Below, in pieces: positions 1-11,656 of a DNA stretch of 64,000 nucleotides. The stretch is from positions 67,775 through 131,774 of the forward strand of contig NW_020170498.1 of NCBI RefSeq assembly GCF_000524195.1, in the 5' to 3' direction. Origin of the DNA: Echinococcus granulosus (lineage: Eukaryota; Platyhelminthes; Cestoda; Cyclophyllidea; Taeniidae). The notes under the pieces were generated by a model. It was given only the letters and a program-made list of their open reading frames with translations, ran no database searches and was not told the origin of the DNA. The position numbers and the translations under genes are program-made. Numbering within the stretch: position 1 is the stretch's first letter; each line of letters begins with the position of its first letter.

Positions 1-546
1 ACCACCTGTCTGCCTCGTTTTAGGCCCATGCTCTTCTGGTGGCTCAGGTAACAAGCTTCGTGGCCACAGAAGAACCAATTTTCACATGGGGAAGTAAGGT
101 ACCGCTCTCTGCCTCTTTTGGTACCCATTCCAAACCAATTATCCCTAACCTCCCTCGTGGAATCATCCATTGGTCGAGAGGAATCCTCTTGGTTAGTGGG
201 GCAGGGAACTTGAAAAAGACGCTCAGAGATAAAAATCTGCGGCAAAAAGGCAATTTTTACCACAATCGTTAATATAAGCTCTTGAGTTAGAAATTGTCCT
301 TTTTATATCTTGCTCAACCTAGTCTATAGCATTTGCTACTTATGTTATTTAAGTAAAATACAATTATTTACGGTAGTATTAAAATGAGGGATTTATTAAA
401 CTATTTGTGACATCCACGAGTCGTATTTGAATAAGGTTTGCAGTATTTTGAACTAAAGGTAGCACGCAAGCGATAAATCGTTATAAAGTCTCAGTGTTAT
501 TACCAGGATTATGAAGGTTCTTGATTCCTCGAGATACTCAACTCAC
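1..546. other. Left edge, no supported gene
   Basis: AT-rich sequence with short open frames on both strands and no exon that I can join to a family. It should contain the next exon or exons of the RING-finger gene that starts at 690 on the minus strand, but I could not place them. Confidence 0.4.
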
Positions 547-690
547 CTTTTTGCACACAGGACATGGCTGTCCGCGTACAATGGGAGGGCAGTGCTCATT
601 GCAGACAATATCTCCACAGGGAAGAATTTGTGGCGTTCCACAAATTTTGTGGCATTGAGCACATTGTTCTTCACATTCAATCTCCTCCAT
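547..690 (-). CDS. RING-finger protein, first exon (partial gene)
   Basis: The exon runs from an ATG at 690 to a strong donor (AAAAG followed by GTGAGT) at 546-541 and gives 48 codons ending in phase 0. The peptide is cysteine-rich: C-x2-C near residues 10-13, a CGDIVCNEHC block at 25-34, and PCPVC at 42-46. This is the spacing of a RING zinc finger, in which the usual CGH is CGD. RING proteins are mostly E3 ubiquitin ligases; that role is inferred here. A TATA-like sequence (TATAAG, 736-731) lies about 41 bp upstream of the ATG. The remaining exons should lie to the left and may run off the window. A longer frame upstream of the ATG exists but has no ATG. It could also be a RING fragment of a lineage-specific family. 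Confidence 0.55.
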
Positions 691-739
691 TCGTGGGTAA
701 TCTGTTGACTGGTGAACACCCACCAACGCCCTTATAAAA

Positions 740-2860
740 CGCAGCTCGATAGGCGACGCCCCATCACGCTACTCCGCAATTGGTGTGTTTCGCATCACTT
801 GCAGGAGTAACCTTCAAACTCTTGACTCATGGAGAGTCAAAAAAGACTCGAATTTCAAAAGTAGGTTTGAAGACTCCGCCAAAGCCAATTTGGAGGTTAT
901 TTAAGCAGTAAAACCGTGCACTTTGGCTGTATACACAAACAATGTCAATTTTATGCTTTTTAAGAGCCTATATTATACCAACGGCTCGCAGCATTGGTAC
1001 CCGCACCATTTAAAGTGCTCCCTACCCCAACTAGCACATAAATTTTGTATTCTGCAGATTCTACTCTCCCTTGTTCGTACGCAATGCCATCAACCGACTC
1101 TCTTCGTTTCGAAGGAGGTGGAAATTTTGTAACACCTTCAATGTGGTTGCTTACCTCTGCCTTCCGTCCACGCGTGAGTATGTGAAAGCGGCCCTGTGGG
1201 CCTGCATTATTTGGCGGCTTTTTTTCTAAAAACACCTCAAATAAGTGTGGTAGATATTTTGACCAAAGTCCGTGCTTGGTGGAGTTCACACTTGAACTTT
1301 TGAATTTACCTAAGGTAGTAAAAAAATGCAGTTGGCGATGCCCTCCTTCTAATTCTCAAAACTGATTTACACCGGCTCTCTTAAATTTGGTGCATGACTT
1401 TACTGCGCGAGCACTGTGGTGCAATAGGCTTGGAGATTTTCTCTCTTCCACTGAAACCTTTGTGCTCTTAGAGCAAGCAGACGGGTGCCACGGCCAGGCG
1501 TATTCAGGACACGTTTCGGCCCTTAAAACCTATGGAGTCCGATCCGGCAGAAGGTTTGGGTCTGCTGATCGCCACTGACTTAGAAGACACATTTAAAAAA
1601 CACGCACTACAATAAAGGAACTAATTTAGGTCTGGTTTGTTAATTTAGATTTGTTGGTGCCCAAAAATATCAACAACCCTATGAAAACTACTTTGTTTTA
1701 ATCCTTTAAGAAGTTTTCTTGTTTCTAAAGGGTTCTGAATCTCACGCCTTGTTTATCTTAGGTTGGCAACCTCACAGATTTTGGTGCACACGCAGCTTCA
1801 CAGCAGGTTATAAGAAGAGGAAACATTCACCACTGCCTATGGCAGTGACTTAAAATATGAGAGAATTTCAAGTAGGATTAAAACAACAGAGTGGGAAAAA
1901 TGGGACCGCCCTTTTTTCTTCTACCCTGAAACTTGACTTCTCACTATGTAGGGAAGAGTTCTGAAGCAGCCTTGAAAGATGTGTGATTCCAAAAGGTGCA
2001 ACGTTGGCGAAAGCGATGCACCAACGTCATCATTTGGAGGTGTAACGAAAGGAGATTACCTTGACGTCGAGATATTAGCGTCTGATGCAAATGTGACAGT
2101 GATCTGCGTCGCCCCTCGTGCCAAAATTAGATTAAACGAGTTGTCATTTTTAGCATAAAGGAACAAGATTTGTCAGCAGAAGATTGAAATTTTCAAAAAC
2201 TACCTATTAGTACTTTAAATTTAGCAGATTTCTTTAAAATCACTGTTATAAAGAATAGGCTGACAAAGTATTTAAGTAGTATATGAGCCAAGATATCACC
2301 TGCTCTTTTTGTTGTTATGTACAACTTTTCTGACATTATTTGCCAAATAACTAGGATCTAAGTTAAGCGAGCAAATTTGCTATCAATGATTTCTTCACAT
2401 TGTTCTCTTTGTTACCGTCGTCACATATGCGTGACGCCTAGCTTTTTGTATGCTTACGTCTTACAATTTAGTAAATCCCACTAAATTAAATGGAAATGAA
2501 AAATACCTGGACTGTGGTGATTGGTGCACCTTTACAGGGACCACCCCAGCATCCATGGTCAAATAAATCCTCTTAACAACCAGCTTTTTTCAAATTTTGG
2601 CTATTTCGGAGTGACACGCCCCGTTTTGCCCCATCACGCATAATGGTGGTGAAGGAAAACGCCCTAGCTATTAATTGCCATCATTTTTCTTGAAGTTGAC
2701 TGTAAGAACTCCACCTTCATCACCTGACTGACCTACTCGCAACCGTGGGCCAGCCAATCACTTGCCGGCTTTTTCGTTTGTCCAGAAGAAGGCTCTAACT
2801 TAGGAAAGAGTAGACAAACCTGATTTCATTTTCTTCAAGTAAATTAAGCTTAGCAAAGTC
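740..2860. other. Intergenic, no supported gene
   Basis: About 2.1 kb with only short overlapping frames on both strands, none with a recognisable domain, signal peptide or joinable splice sites. The frame at 960-1289 (-) has no family resemblance and is treated as chance. Confidence 0.4.
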
Positions 2861-2866
2861 TTTATT
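2861..2866 (-). terminator. Polyadenylation signal of the 2920-3189 gene
   Basis: AATAAA on the minus strand, 54 bases past the stop codon of the small secreted-protein gene, which suits a short 3'UTR. Confidence 0.55.
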
Positions 2867-2919
2867 AAGAATTATGGAATCAAGACTATAATGCAGTTAC
2901 GTTCGCACCTCCTCTGCCT

Positions 2920-3189
2920 TCACACAGGAATTGGGTGTTGAACCGGCTGGGCTGCTTGGTCGCGAAAATACTGGCTGAGGAGGAGTTGTTGCCTGAATAT
3001 AGTCTCCCTCAACTCGTTAATCATAGCGATTAGCGCTTGTTTGGAATCCATGAGACTTGCTCTCTGCCGACGGAAGAAGGCATCCTGTTGCCAGTTCGTG
3101 GACAAGCCCACTGGTTGCGCATCCACGGGTGAATGCTGACCAGCCGCCGTGGCGAGAAGGCAGAGGAATCCCAGGAGGAGCGATGTCAT
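2920..3189 (-). CDS. Small secreted helical protein A (89 aa), unknown family
   Basis: I do not recognise this protein. The start chosen (ATG at 3189) gives 89 residues with a clear signal peptide (MTSLLLGFLCLLATAAGQ, cleavage expected near residue 18). The mature part has few cysteines and one long amphipathic helix (about residues 45-75, with ALIAMINELRETIF and QQLLLSQYF) and a Pro/Gln-rich tail. The longer frame to 3399 lacks signal-peptide character and passes through the TATA box, so I rejected that start. TATATAAA lies 34-41 bp upstream and AATAAA follows 54 bp after the stop, so this looks like a complete single-exon gene. Size, secretion and tail resemble the gene at 8808-9077. A role as a secreted or surface parasite product is inference. 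Confidence 0.6.
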   Translation of the reverse strand: MTSLLLGFLCLLATAAGQHSPVDAQPVGLSTNWQQDAFFRRQRASLMDSKQALIAMINELRETIFRQQLLLSQYFRDQAAQPVQHPIPV

Positions 3190-3222
3190 TTCGGAAACAG
3201 AACGCAGGAAGCTAGCTCGGTG

Positions 3223-3230
3223 TTTATATA
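3223..3230 (-). promoter_or_regulatory. TATA box of secreted protein gene A
   Basis: TATATAAA read on the minus strand, ending 34 bp before the ATG at 3189. This implies a very short 5'UTR. Confidence 0.55.
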
Positions 3231-6200
3231 GGCGTTCCACAAGTGCGTTTGGCAGCGTTCCAGACACAGGCACTTGACTTCTAAGAATCATTCCACCCAA
3301 GTGGTGCTTTGAAGGGCATGGACTTCGGACCAGGCGATCCTCACCGTCACACACATATGAATTTGCAGTTTCAAAGTACAAGTCTTGCTTATTCCTCACT
3401 TAATGGAATCATATAAGTATTCTAGAATCTTCCTTCCTCCTGCTTGTGACATATGGTTGGTAAAAAGTCACCCAAACTTCCAAGTTAGGATCCCCACACA
3501 CAATAAGTGAATTTAAATTTCGCCGGTAAAATAATTCTTTGCGAGTTAGTGACCACGTGTTTCAAGAGAAGGGCAAGTCGGCATTACCGTTGCAGTCGCC
3601 GCCAGTTCAAAAACTTCATTTTGCGGAGGTTCCAACTCGTCGCTCTCCTCCCTAATGAGAAGACGCCCGGAATGAATTTGTGCAGTTTCTTAGTCAAATA
3701 CACTACCACAGCTGTGGAGACAATCGCAGTTTTTATTTTAAAGCAACGCCAAATGCGGTGGTGGATTATAAAATTCACTTTTCTCCTTAGAGGGAGGGAA
3801 AAAATGTATTCCTGTCTGATTTGTGACATGCGCAGCCTGGCAATAGATAGGCGATTGTCCCTCGAGTCGTGTGTTGAGACACAACCTAGATGTGTAAGAC
3901 AGTCGGTCAGTAGGGCATATCGACGAGGTATCGAGTTCTTCACCACTTTTCGCCAATTTCGAAACCCCCATCATATCATTCAGTATCATTTGAGCAAAAT
4001 CTGGTGGACTAGATTCCAGCTTGTCTGCTGGATGGAACAGACGAAGAGGAGCCATCTGCGATGCTCAAAGGAACTTGAGTGAGGAAACAACGCCATGCGT
4101 GCTACCAAGGGAGTGGATTCCACCCGCATGCTCTAAGAAATGACTAAAAAACCTCAATGATCATAAAATATATTTTTAATTGCTTTCATGTGGTTTGACA
4201 AAGTGCGGCCGACGGCTGGTCCGACCGACTGACTAACTACGCTCCACTCGCCTCTGTAAGTCCCCAACACATCAGCTAGTCACTGGAAGTTTTCACTGTG
4301 AATCCATCGCTAAGGTCCAAGCAATTCCAGCAATTTGTCTTCTTACACTCCTAGACTTTCTTGAAGGCAAAGGGAAGACAACAATAATGTTTGGACAGAA
4401 TATATGCTGCCGAAACGCAGGTGGGATTGAGGCAGCCACCGTCAGGGCTCGGGGGCAAGGCCGCCAGGCGAAGGTACTGCGGCGGCGCCCCCTGAGTGAC
4501 CAGTTATCAAAACCGGAAGTTCAACAATCGTGAAAAGAAGCTGGAGGGCTCAATGTTGAAACCTCATGGAACTGAATCATCTAGCAAAACCGCGGTGGTA
4601 ATGAAATCGACCAAAAACCTTTGAGCAGACACCAAAATGGGGGTTTTAAAATTTTAAGACTAATTTGTTCTAAAATTAGCTTTTGCTGCATCCATTACAG
4701 ATGAAAAGGTCAGTAGCGCTATAAAACGGGCTAAATTACGTTCCAGGCCCTTTTAAAGACACTTCAACACAAGTTAGAGGCGGAACTAGCAAAAACTGCC
4801 TCAGATGGCAACCAGCACCTGTAAATCCAAGCCTCCACCATGTGTTGGTGTTGTTTACACCAACCAGGGTCAATTAATGTCCATTTTCAGCATACCTCAC
4901 TTTTGGCCACTAATTCGGGGACCGGAATTTTTTAGTGTTAAAAACTTGATGGAATTTGTGAAGGATGTGGGTACAGACTAAGTTTAGCATGCTAATAAAA
5001 CAAAGTGACCCATTAGAGAACCTTCCTCCAAGACATATTTTGCGTGACATATGGGACGGTGTTCAGAAAACCACATCAGACATGCGGCGGTTACTACCGT
5101 CGCTATGGTGGAGTTCGCCTTCCGACGCAAAATGCCCACCTCCGCCTCCACCGCCTCTCGCGGTCGGCTGCAAGTAACCAGACGACTCACCACAGTTGAA
5201 GCACACGAGTGACCACGAGCAGCGTCGAGGCTGACGTTTAAAAGGGAGAAGGGGTGGGGGGAAGGTGAGGGTCGGTAAAGTACCCTACTCTTTGCCAATA
5301 TGCTTTTACAACTTTGTTAGCTTCCGTCAGTTCCCGTCGGTTGCACTGCCATCTCCGCAGCATGTACGGCGGACAACGTTCACAGTCATCAACTTTTTTC
5401 TAAAATAAACCACTCCTCCGCATTGGTATGACTTACTACGGCCCTAGGATGAAATAAGTGCTTGTTAAATCGACTTTTCAGTGGTGTACCAAAAAATGCT
5501 TTTCCTTCAAAAGTTGACAATTATTTCAAGAACAATAGCCACCTTTGAATTCAATGCTGGTTATTGTACTATAAATCTATTTATTCTATTCTAAAATAAA
5601 TATTCACTCATGAATATCTATTATTATTATTATTTTCGGCACTCCTAGTTACATTTCTCCTTCAAACTAACCTATATTTTAGTAGGGGTTTGTTTAAATA
5701 TCATTTCAAAATTACTGAAGGTTTTAGAGGGACAGAATGAGAGTCAAATGAGGAGTAAAAATGGCCTGAAATTCTGCTATTTTTTTACAAAGACAAATTC
5801 TTTGTAATCGGTGCACAAATCTTTACTATGAAATGCTTTGGCGAACTGCACTAGGCATACGTTTTTAAAACATGCGTGCATGTTGAAATGGACTTAATTT
5901 AACCATTTATTTTTTCCCAAACACGAGGGTTACGCCTTAAATTTTGCCCTTTAGATGTCCTCATTTTAAAGTGAATGCCACAAATAAGTATTTGACTTAT
6001 GTTCGTTGTTTAAAACCCTTTTGATTTCTGACAAGGGTTGTTCTTTAAGCGGTTGTCTAACAAGGAATTTACAAGACTTGTTTATTTAGTTTAATCCACC
6101 TATTGTGTAATGCTTTGGTGGTTCGTTTGATCCTGCGATTGGTTACGCAGGCAACGAAGTCGACGGCATGACATCTGTACTCCAGTAGTGTAATACTCAT

Positions 6201-7323
6201 GTTGTTTTAATGTTCCTTTCAGGGAGGAGGCAAGGATGTAATTCAAATCTGGTGACAGGATCGTTGTCAATCGTGCCTTACTGCGATTGTGGTCTCTCCT
6301 CTCCCCAAACTATGTACTTTTTCTCCCAATCAATTCCTTCTAATAAATATGTGAAAATTGAATCAACCGGGTTGTCTTAAGAACACTAGGAACAGGGAGG
6401 AGGAGACCCGTGTGTCGTGCCCTACGGTAACACTGACGTGCTGCCAAGAATTCAAACAAATTCAGCCTTTGTTGTTCCAATATAAAGAGATTTCCACAAG
6501 TGGGAAGTATTTGGCGTAATACTACTAAACATTCCTGTCTGTTATGACTCAACAAATTCCAGAACGGTCGGGGTTGTTTAGGAAGTGCAGTTAGCATTTA
6601 AATAGTTGGGCCTAGTTTTTTTTTTATTGTACAGGACAAAAGCATATAAAACAGGAAATGTGAAGTGGTTTGGAAAAAAGTTGATGCATTTATTTGAAAT
6701 TTGTAATGTATTAGTGACATATTGTACTTATATATAATAAAAGGCATCTTAATGCTAAATATCCTTTATTAGCCGTCAAAGTTTAAGACTTTGAAATTTA
6801 ATAATACACATCACTTGCACAAATTTTGTTTAATTTAGTTCACAAACATGCGACTTTACGATTGAGCAACAGATCGGTTATCTGATAGTCAAAACGTGTC
6901 TTAGATTTTCAAATCCTTCGTGAATTTGTATGCAATTAAGGTGGATATCTCGTTTATGTCGCGCCCCTAATTGCTTGAACTAAAAGGTATAAGACATTAC
7001 TAGCAGTGAAACCTTATTTAAAGGGGAGCTGGCGGATACAGCAGTCCAATGTGAAGTCCCTAATAGACGTTTAACTAAAATTGTAGGTATGACAATACTC
7101 AACTCTTAAAGACTGTGCTTATTTGTTATACACTTATATCAAGTGATGGTGGGCTACTGTGATCCATTAACCTAGGTGCAAAGTCAATAAACCTTCCATC
7201 TAGTTGCTATTGACAAGATTTTCGTCATGGTAGACCGCTTTCATAATCTTTTTGCCTAAGTGCACAAGTCCATTTAATGCCAATCAACCTTTGAACTCAA
7301 GTAAAGGAGGCTGAATATGACAG
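3231..7323. other. Intergenic, no supported gene
   Basis: About 4.1 kb. It holds a 191-codon open frame at 3507-4082 (+) that opens with GTG and overlaps two minus frames. Its content is basic and tryptophan-rich without a domain, and I treat it as chance. A short ATT-repeat tract sits near 5621-5635. Confidence 0.4.
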
Positions 7324-7330
7324 TATAAAA
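7324..7330 (+). promoter_or_regulatory. TATA box of secreted protein gene B
   Basis: TATAAAA, 47 bp upstream of the ATG at 7378, the same arrangement as at the two other small secreted-protein genes. Confidence 0.55.
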
Positions 7331-7377
7331 GGATGGACAGATGCACGTAGTGAAGTATTAACCACCCAGCATTAGAA

Positions 7378-7752
7378 ATGAGAGCTTCAGCAATTTCGGC
7401 TGTTTTGTTGGTTTTTGCCATCGTGCAGACGCAAGCATTCTTCACTCTCTTAGACAGTGAACTTCTTCTCGATCGAGAACGCCGTCCCAGCGATGTGGGC
7501 GAAAGGGAGGCCGAGGAACCGGTAGAGTCCGAGGCTGCAGCGGAGCACCATGAGAGCGGCGAGGCGATGAGACCCGCTGAGGTGACCCAGCGCGACGTGA
7601 CGCTGTTGAGACGCGACATTCTCATCTCCCTCGAGCGTCTTCGTCGTACGATCGAACGCCTGGGGCATCTGGGGGCTTACTGGCCCACCAGCCTGCGTTA
7701 CCCAGGTCAAACGAGTGGCCATCATCCACACCACCCAAGCAGCAAACAGTAA
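7378..7752 (+). CDS. Small secreted acidic/helical protein B (124 aa), unknown family
   Basis: I do not recognise this protein. It is a single exon of 124 residues. An N-terminal signal peptide (MRASAISAVLLVFAIVQTQA, cleavage about residue 20) is followed by a Glu-rich stretch (about 30-65), a charged amphipathic helix (about 70-95, with RRDILISLERLRRTIERL) and a His/Pro/Ser-rich tail. There are no cysteines in the mature part. A TATA box stands 47 bp upstream of the ATG. I found no AATAAA close to the stop. The plan (signal peptide, linker, one helix, polar tail) matches genes A and C, though the sequence has drifted. The frames on the minus strand over the same bases are shadows. Confidence 0.6.
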   Translation: MRASAISAVLLVFAIVQTQAFFTLLDSELLLDRERRPSDVGEREAEEPVESEAAAEHHESGEAMRPAEVTQRDVTLLRRDILISLERLRRTIERLGHLGAYWPTSLRYPGQTSGHHPHHPSSKQ

Positions 7753-8729
7753 ATGAGGCAGTTTCATGCCATGTCTTTTTGCGTGTCTGTCTGTCTGCCT
7801 TTTTCGGTAATAATTACTTTCTCGTTGATCAAAACTTTCCTAATATTTGTGGGTAAAGAGAATGGGAGGGGTAATTTATGATGTTTGGCATTATTGAAGG
7901 GACATTTAATTGTACTTGTTTCAGAGATGATGCGTACTACTTATAACTGCACCTCGTATTAAGTAGCAAGTGTCCCGAAATTCGGATCAGTAGATGGCAT
8001 AGCCATTTTGGGTCACTCCAGACGTCGTTAATCAAGATGGCAGGCAATAGTGATCTTGGATTTAGAGCAATAGTGTATAATGTCAAATAGGAGTTTCCTG
8101 TAAACGGATTGGCAGGACCAACTTGTCCTTACGGCTTTGTGTGAACCTGTCGATGACAACTGCCCACCGAGACGTCAAACAATCGCTGAACCCCCCTGAA
8201 AAATCAGTTAGTACAAGTCATATCATAACCTGGGAAAAAAGTGGACCTGGTTCAAGGGGATGCAGCTAATTGATGACTCCAATGAACCTATAAAGAGGTT
8301 AAACTGCAGCGTTTGGGTTCGTTTTTGGCAGAATTAGTGGAGTCATGAAGGATTCCGATTGTTTTTGATAATGTGACTTCAAGGCTGCAATTTTACTCAC
8401 GCCATGGAACAGATTTGGTAATCACTTTACCCACTTTTTTAGTTTTAACTACATAAAAAGGTGTCAGAGCCTCTGAAAGTTGCCTCTGAAAATGCCACAC
8501 TGCATGCGGATCTTCAAGAAGGAGTTTTGTGTGACTGGCACGTTCGACCGATGCAATCAAATTTCATTAGATATCTGGTAGGTGTGGTAAACACTCCAGT
8601 GCCATTGCAATGCTTTTTAGATTCTCACATCTTTCTCCATCGCTTCACTAATTACTCGCTGGCTCTAAAATACCCAACTGCATCAAAAAATCACAACACC
8701 TCAGACATAAAAGGCAATTTCGACTCCAA
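7753..8729. other. Intergenic, no supported gene
   Basis: Short open frames only, including one at 8461-8760 (+) that starts with GTG and has no domain. It lies between converging genes B and C. Confidence 0.4.
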
Positions 8730-8735
8730 TTTATT
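8730..8735 (-). terminator. Polyadenylation signal of the 8808-9077 gene
   Basis: AATAAA on the minus strand, about 73 bases past the stop of secreted protein gene C. Confidence 0.5.
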
Positions 8736-8807
8736 AATAGAAATCACAAGCAATTGGTAGTGTTTAGTACGAAGGCTATTTGGTGGGCTCTCTTCTCCTC
8801 CTCGCAT

Positions 8808-9077
8808 CTACTGAATGGGCATCCGATGTGGTTGTTGGAGAGCCACACCACTGAGGCCGGCGTAGTAGGCTTCTTGCTCATTCATGGTCTGGATGTCCAT
8901 CAACATCTCCATCAAGTCAAGCTGCATCTCATTTAGCTTCTCACGCTCCTTCATCATAAATTCGTGCCTTTGACAATGCAGGGTGGTGCAACCCTCACCA
9001 CGCTCGCTGAACTGGGCATGGACGAGGGTGCTGGTGAGGAGAAGGGCGGCAATGGCTGTGGCAATGTAGGAGTGCAT
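8808..9077 (-). CDS. Small secreted helical protein C (89 aa), unknown family
   Basis: I do not recognise this protein. Starting at the ATG at 9077 it has 89 residues, exactly the length of protein A. A signal peptide (MHSYIATAIAALLLTSTLVHA, about 21 residues) is followed by a short segment with two cysteines (CTTLHC) and a Met/Glu-rich amphipathic helix (about 48-75, with KLNEMQLDLMEMLMDIQTM). The tail ends QQPHRMPIQ, which recalls the QHPIPV tail of A. An upstream in-frame ATG at 9107 would bury the signal sequence, so the inner start is preferred. TATA is at 9143-9150 and AATAAA at 8735-8730, so the transcription unit looks complete and intronless. Confidence 0.6.
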   Translation of the reverse strand: MHSYIATAIAALLLTSTLVHAQFSERGEGCTTLHCQRHEFMMKEREKLNEMQLDLMEMLMDIQTMNEQEAYYAGLSGVALQQPHRMPIQ

Positions 9078-9142
9078 AACTGTAGGTGCTTCAAACGTTT
9101 GACCCAACTCGGTTTAACAGTCGGCTGACAGTAGCACCTAAG

Positions 9143-9150
9143 TTATATAT
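9143..9150 (-). promoter_or_regulatory. TATA box of secreted protein gene C
   Basis: ATATATAA on the minus strand, about 66 bp upstream of the preferred ATG at 9077. Confidence 0.5.
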
Positions 9151-11121
9151 GGACGTCTGGAGGGGACAAAGTCTGTCTGTGTGCTCCGAAGTTCAAGTAG
9201 TTCTTGTGTGTTCCCTCAGTTTTGAGCAGGATTAGAGTCTAAGTGACAGGAGTAGAGGGGTTCGGGTGGTTAAATGTGATCGTTCAAAGAATAAAAATGT
9301 AAAAACATATAACATGAAGAGGTGTCAACAGAGGAGTAGGAGGGGCGAAGATGAGGCAATGCTTCCATCTCCTTTCCTCCCTCCCTACCTTCGTCTTTCC
9401 AACAATCCTTCCTCCGGCCCCGTTTTGAAGTGCAAATCTTCCATGGCGAAAAGACAATGGTACTTCTTTCATAGCGAATGACCAGGTTACCAGCTCTGGT
9501 TGTTTTTAAACACGTTTTTTACATTGCATGTTCGAGATGTTTCGGGCATGGTAAAATGAAAAAGACATATCTTAGCCACAACTATCTTAAAAATTTGGCT
9601 TCCCGCCCATTACACTCGCCTACAATTCAAACACAACCTTCCCGTGATGAAGTACTGTCTCGTAAATGTGCAAACGGTAGTGGATCGTCTCATAATTACT
9701 AGCCTAGTCAAACACCACCCGAGGTTAGTCGGTCAGTCGGCCAACCAATGCATGCACTGGCTTGAAAGAAATCGTGTACAAATTGGCGCTGGATGAGTCT
9801 TTTCATCATCCCCTAATGAGCGCGGGTGGAGCCCATTCCTTTTAGTAGCTTTTATGCCTTATGACTGAATGACATGGGGGTGCTGGCAAAATAAGGGGGG
9901 AAGGGGCACAAGGAGGCGTATCTTACTGTCAAACTGACGTATTTTATCCATGCCATATAATTCAATCAGATGAAGTAATGGACCTTTACTGGAAGGTTGT
10001 TCGAAGTGTTTTGCAACGGAGATTACAGTACAATCCACTGGAACTGAAAAAAGGTAACGTATTAGAGAGCCTCGCTCCAGTCTGGCAGCAGACACTCCTG
10101 CTCTGATTGACGAGTCTTCTTGTGAAATGCAGCTAACTGCAAGGGACCACGGATGGTGTGTAGCATTTGCTTAAATGGATGACTGTTGTCTAGCACGTCG
10201 GGCCCAGATTCCTAGAAACAGTAGTAAAGAATGAGGAAGAGGAGGAGGGAGGAAAAAGTCATTGAGAAGAATTACCAATGGCTAGAACTGGACGATACAC
10301 TTCAGCTAACTTATCACATTCACCAATCTCTCTTAGAAGAATATAGTAGACCGCTTTTAGTCTCCCATCTCTTTCTACTGGCAATTGTTACATAGAGCTT
10401 GGAATAGAAGACTTCTTAGTAGTCCCAGCTGGTCTTCGGGGGTTAAAAATCAAATATCGCATTTCTATAACGTCGGAATTCGTTCCACCTACTGTTCTAA
10501 CTATCGTGGCTTCTCATTTTTTTCAAAGGGGGCATATCAGCACATGAGGACGCTTTATTGTTGGCGTATTAAAAACTCGGAAGGTTATAGGCAAGGCTAA
10601 AGGGTTGTGCCACTACGACGATCGTACAAACCACTGGTGACCAAAGAAGATATGAACTGTCGCATAATTACAAATAACTAATACCTTAGGTAACTTAAAC
10701 CAACGCAAATTCTAACACCTGATTCAATTACTAAATCGGAAATATTGTTAACTAAAAAATGTTTTCTTATTTTTTATTAACCACCGATTTCTACTCAAAC
10801 AAAATGAGTAGAATGTTTCGACTGTACAGAAGCCAATAAAGGGGATTTCGATCCCCTAACAGCATTTAGTTGATTTTTAATCGGGATACACTTAATGCGT
10901 AAGATTTACTTGTTGCAACTCAGAAAGAGCCCCGAAGAGCTTTAATTTTGCATGTTTGCTCAAAAGAGGAGTGCTTTTTTCATATTTAGGTAGCTAACGC
11001 AAATTCGCATTTTGGAATCATGCGAGGAGACTATGGTTAAGACTATATCCCCGTGAAGCTCAAACGAAAGTGTTAGAACTCACCATCCAAGAGGGGGAGG
11101 GGCAACGCTTTCACAATGGAC
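9151..11121. other. Intergenic, no supported gene
   Basis: About 2 kb with short frames only. Nothing with a domain, a signal peptide or joinable splice sites was seen. Confidence 0.4.
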
Positions 11122-11126
11122 ACTGC

Positions 11127-11324
11127 TGTAATGCGATAGTGGTTTATCCCTCGGTCCTGGTGAGGCGCCACTTTTGTACTTTGAATCAGCCCCCTTGTAC
11201 GTCGCTGGGTAGGCTGGCCTTTTTGGCCATGCCAATAGCCCAAACACCTTCTCCGTGCTAAATATATGTATTCTGCCCGAGTATTTTGTCTTCTTTCGTC
11301 TTCAGGGAGTCTCGGGACGCCACA
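11127..11324 (+). mobile_element. Solo LTR, young copy 1
   Basis: A 198 bp unit that starts TGTAATGCGATAGTGG and ends in CCACA. It is nearly the same sequence as units at 39496-39691 and 50504-50701. Flanking ACTGC (11122-11126 and 11325-11329) is a 5 bp target-site duplication. Only one repeat unit is present, so this is a solo LTR left by recombination. It carries a pyrimidine-rich run ending in CAG near its 3' end, as do the other young copies. Confidence 0.8.
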
Positions 11325-11656
11325 ACTGCCACTAAAAAATGCATTATTTGATTTTGATTAATTAAATTTGCCCCACTGGGTAGAAAGAGCTATAATAGGT
11401 TTGGCGATCAATGACAACGGTGTCAATCACAACTACTTCAGATATTATGACCTTTTGCATACTTTAACAATGGTACGTACAATACTCTAAGACCTAGTTT
11501 TTATAAAAGCAAATTACATCAGACATTCAGCGCGGGTATTGTATATTTATTCTGTTTTGTCCTGGTCCACGCTTTTGTGTGTTTTTATACATCATCCTCA
11601 AAATGCGGTGTTGAAACAATTTTCAAAGATATTATGTGAAACCGTGACGTTGGCAA
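11325..11656. other. Upstream region of dynein light chain A
   Basis: AT-rich, no gene and no clear TATA box at a useful distance from the ATG at 11657. Confidence 0.35.

Noticed and set aside
960..1289. 109-codon frame on the minus strand
   Set aside because: No ATG-linked promoter, no family resemblance, no donor at its end.
3507..4082. 191-codon open frame on the + strand
   Set aside because: It opens with GTG, is overlapped by two minus frames, and has no domain, signal peptide or splice logic. It is probably chance.
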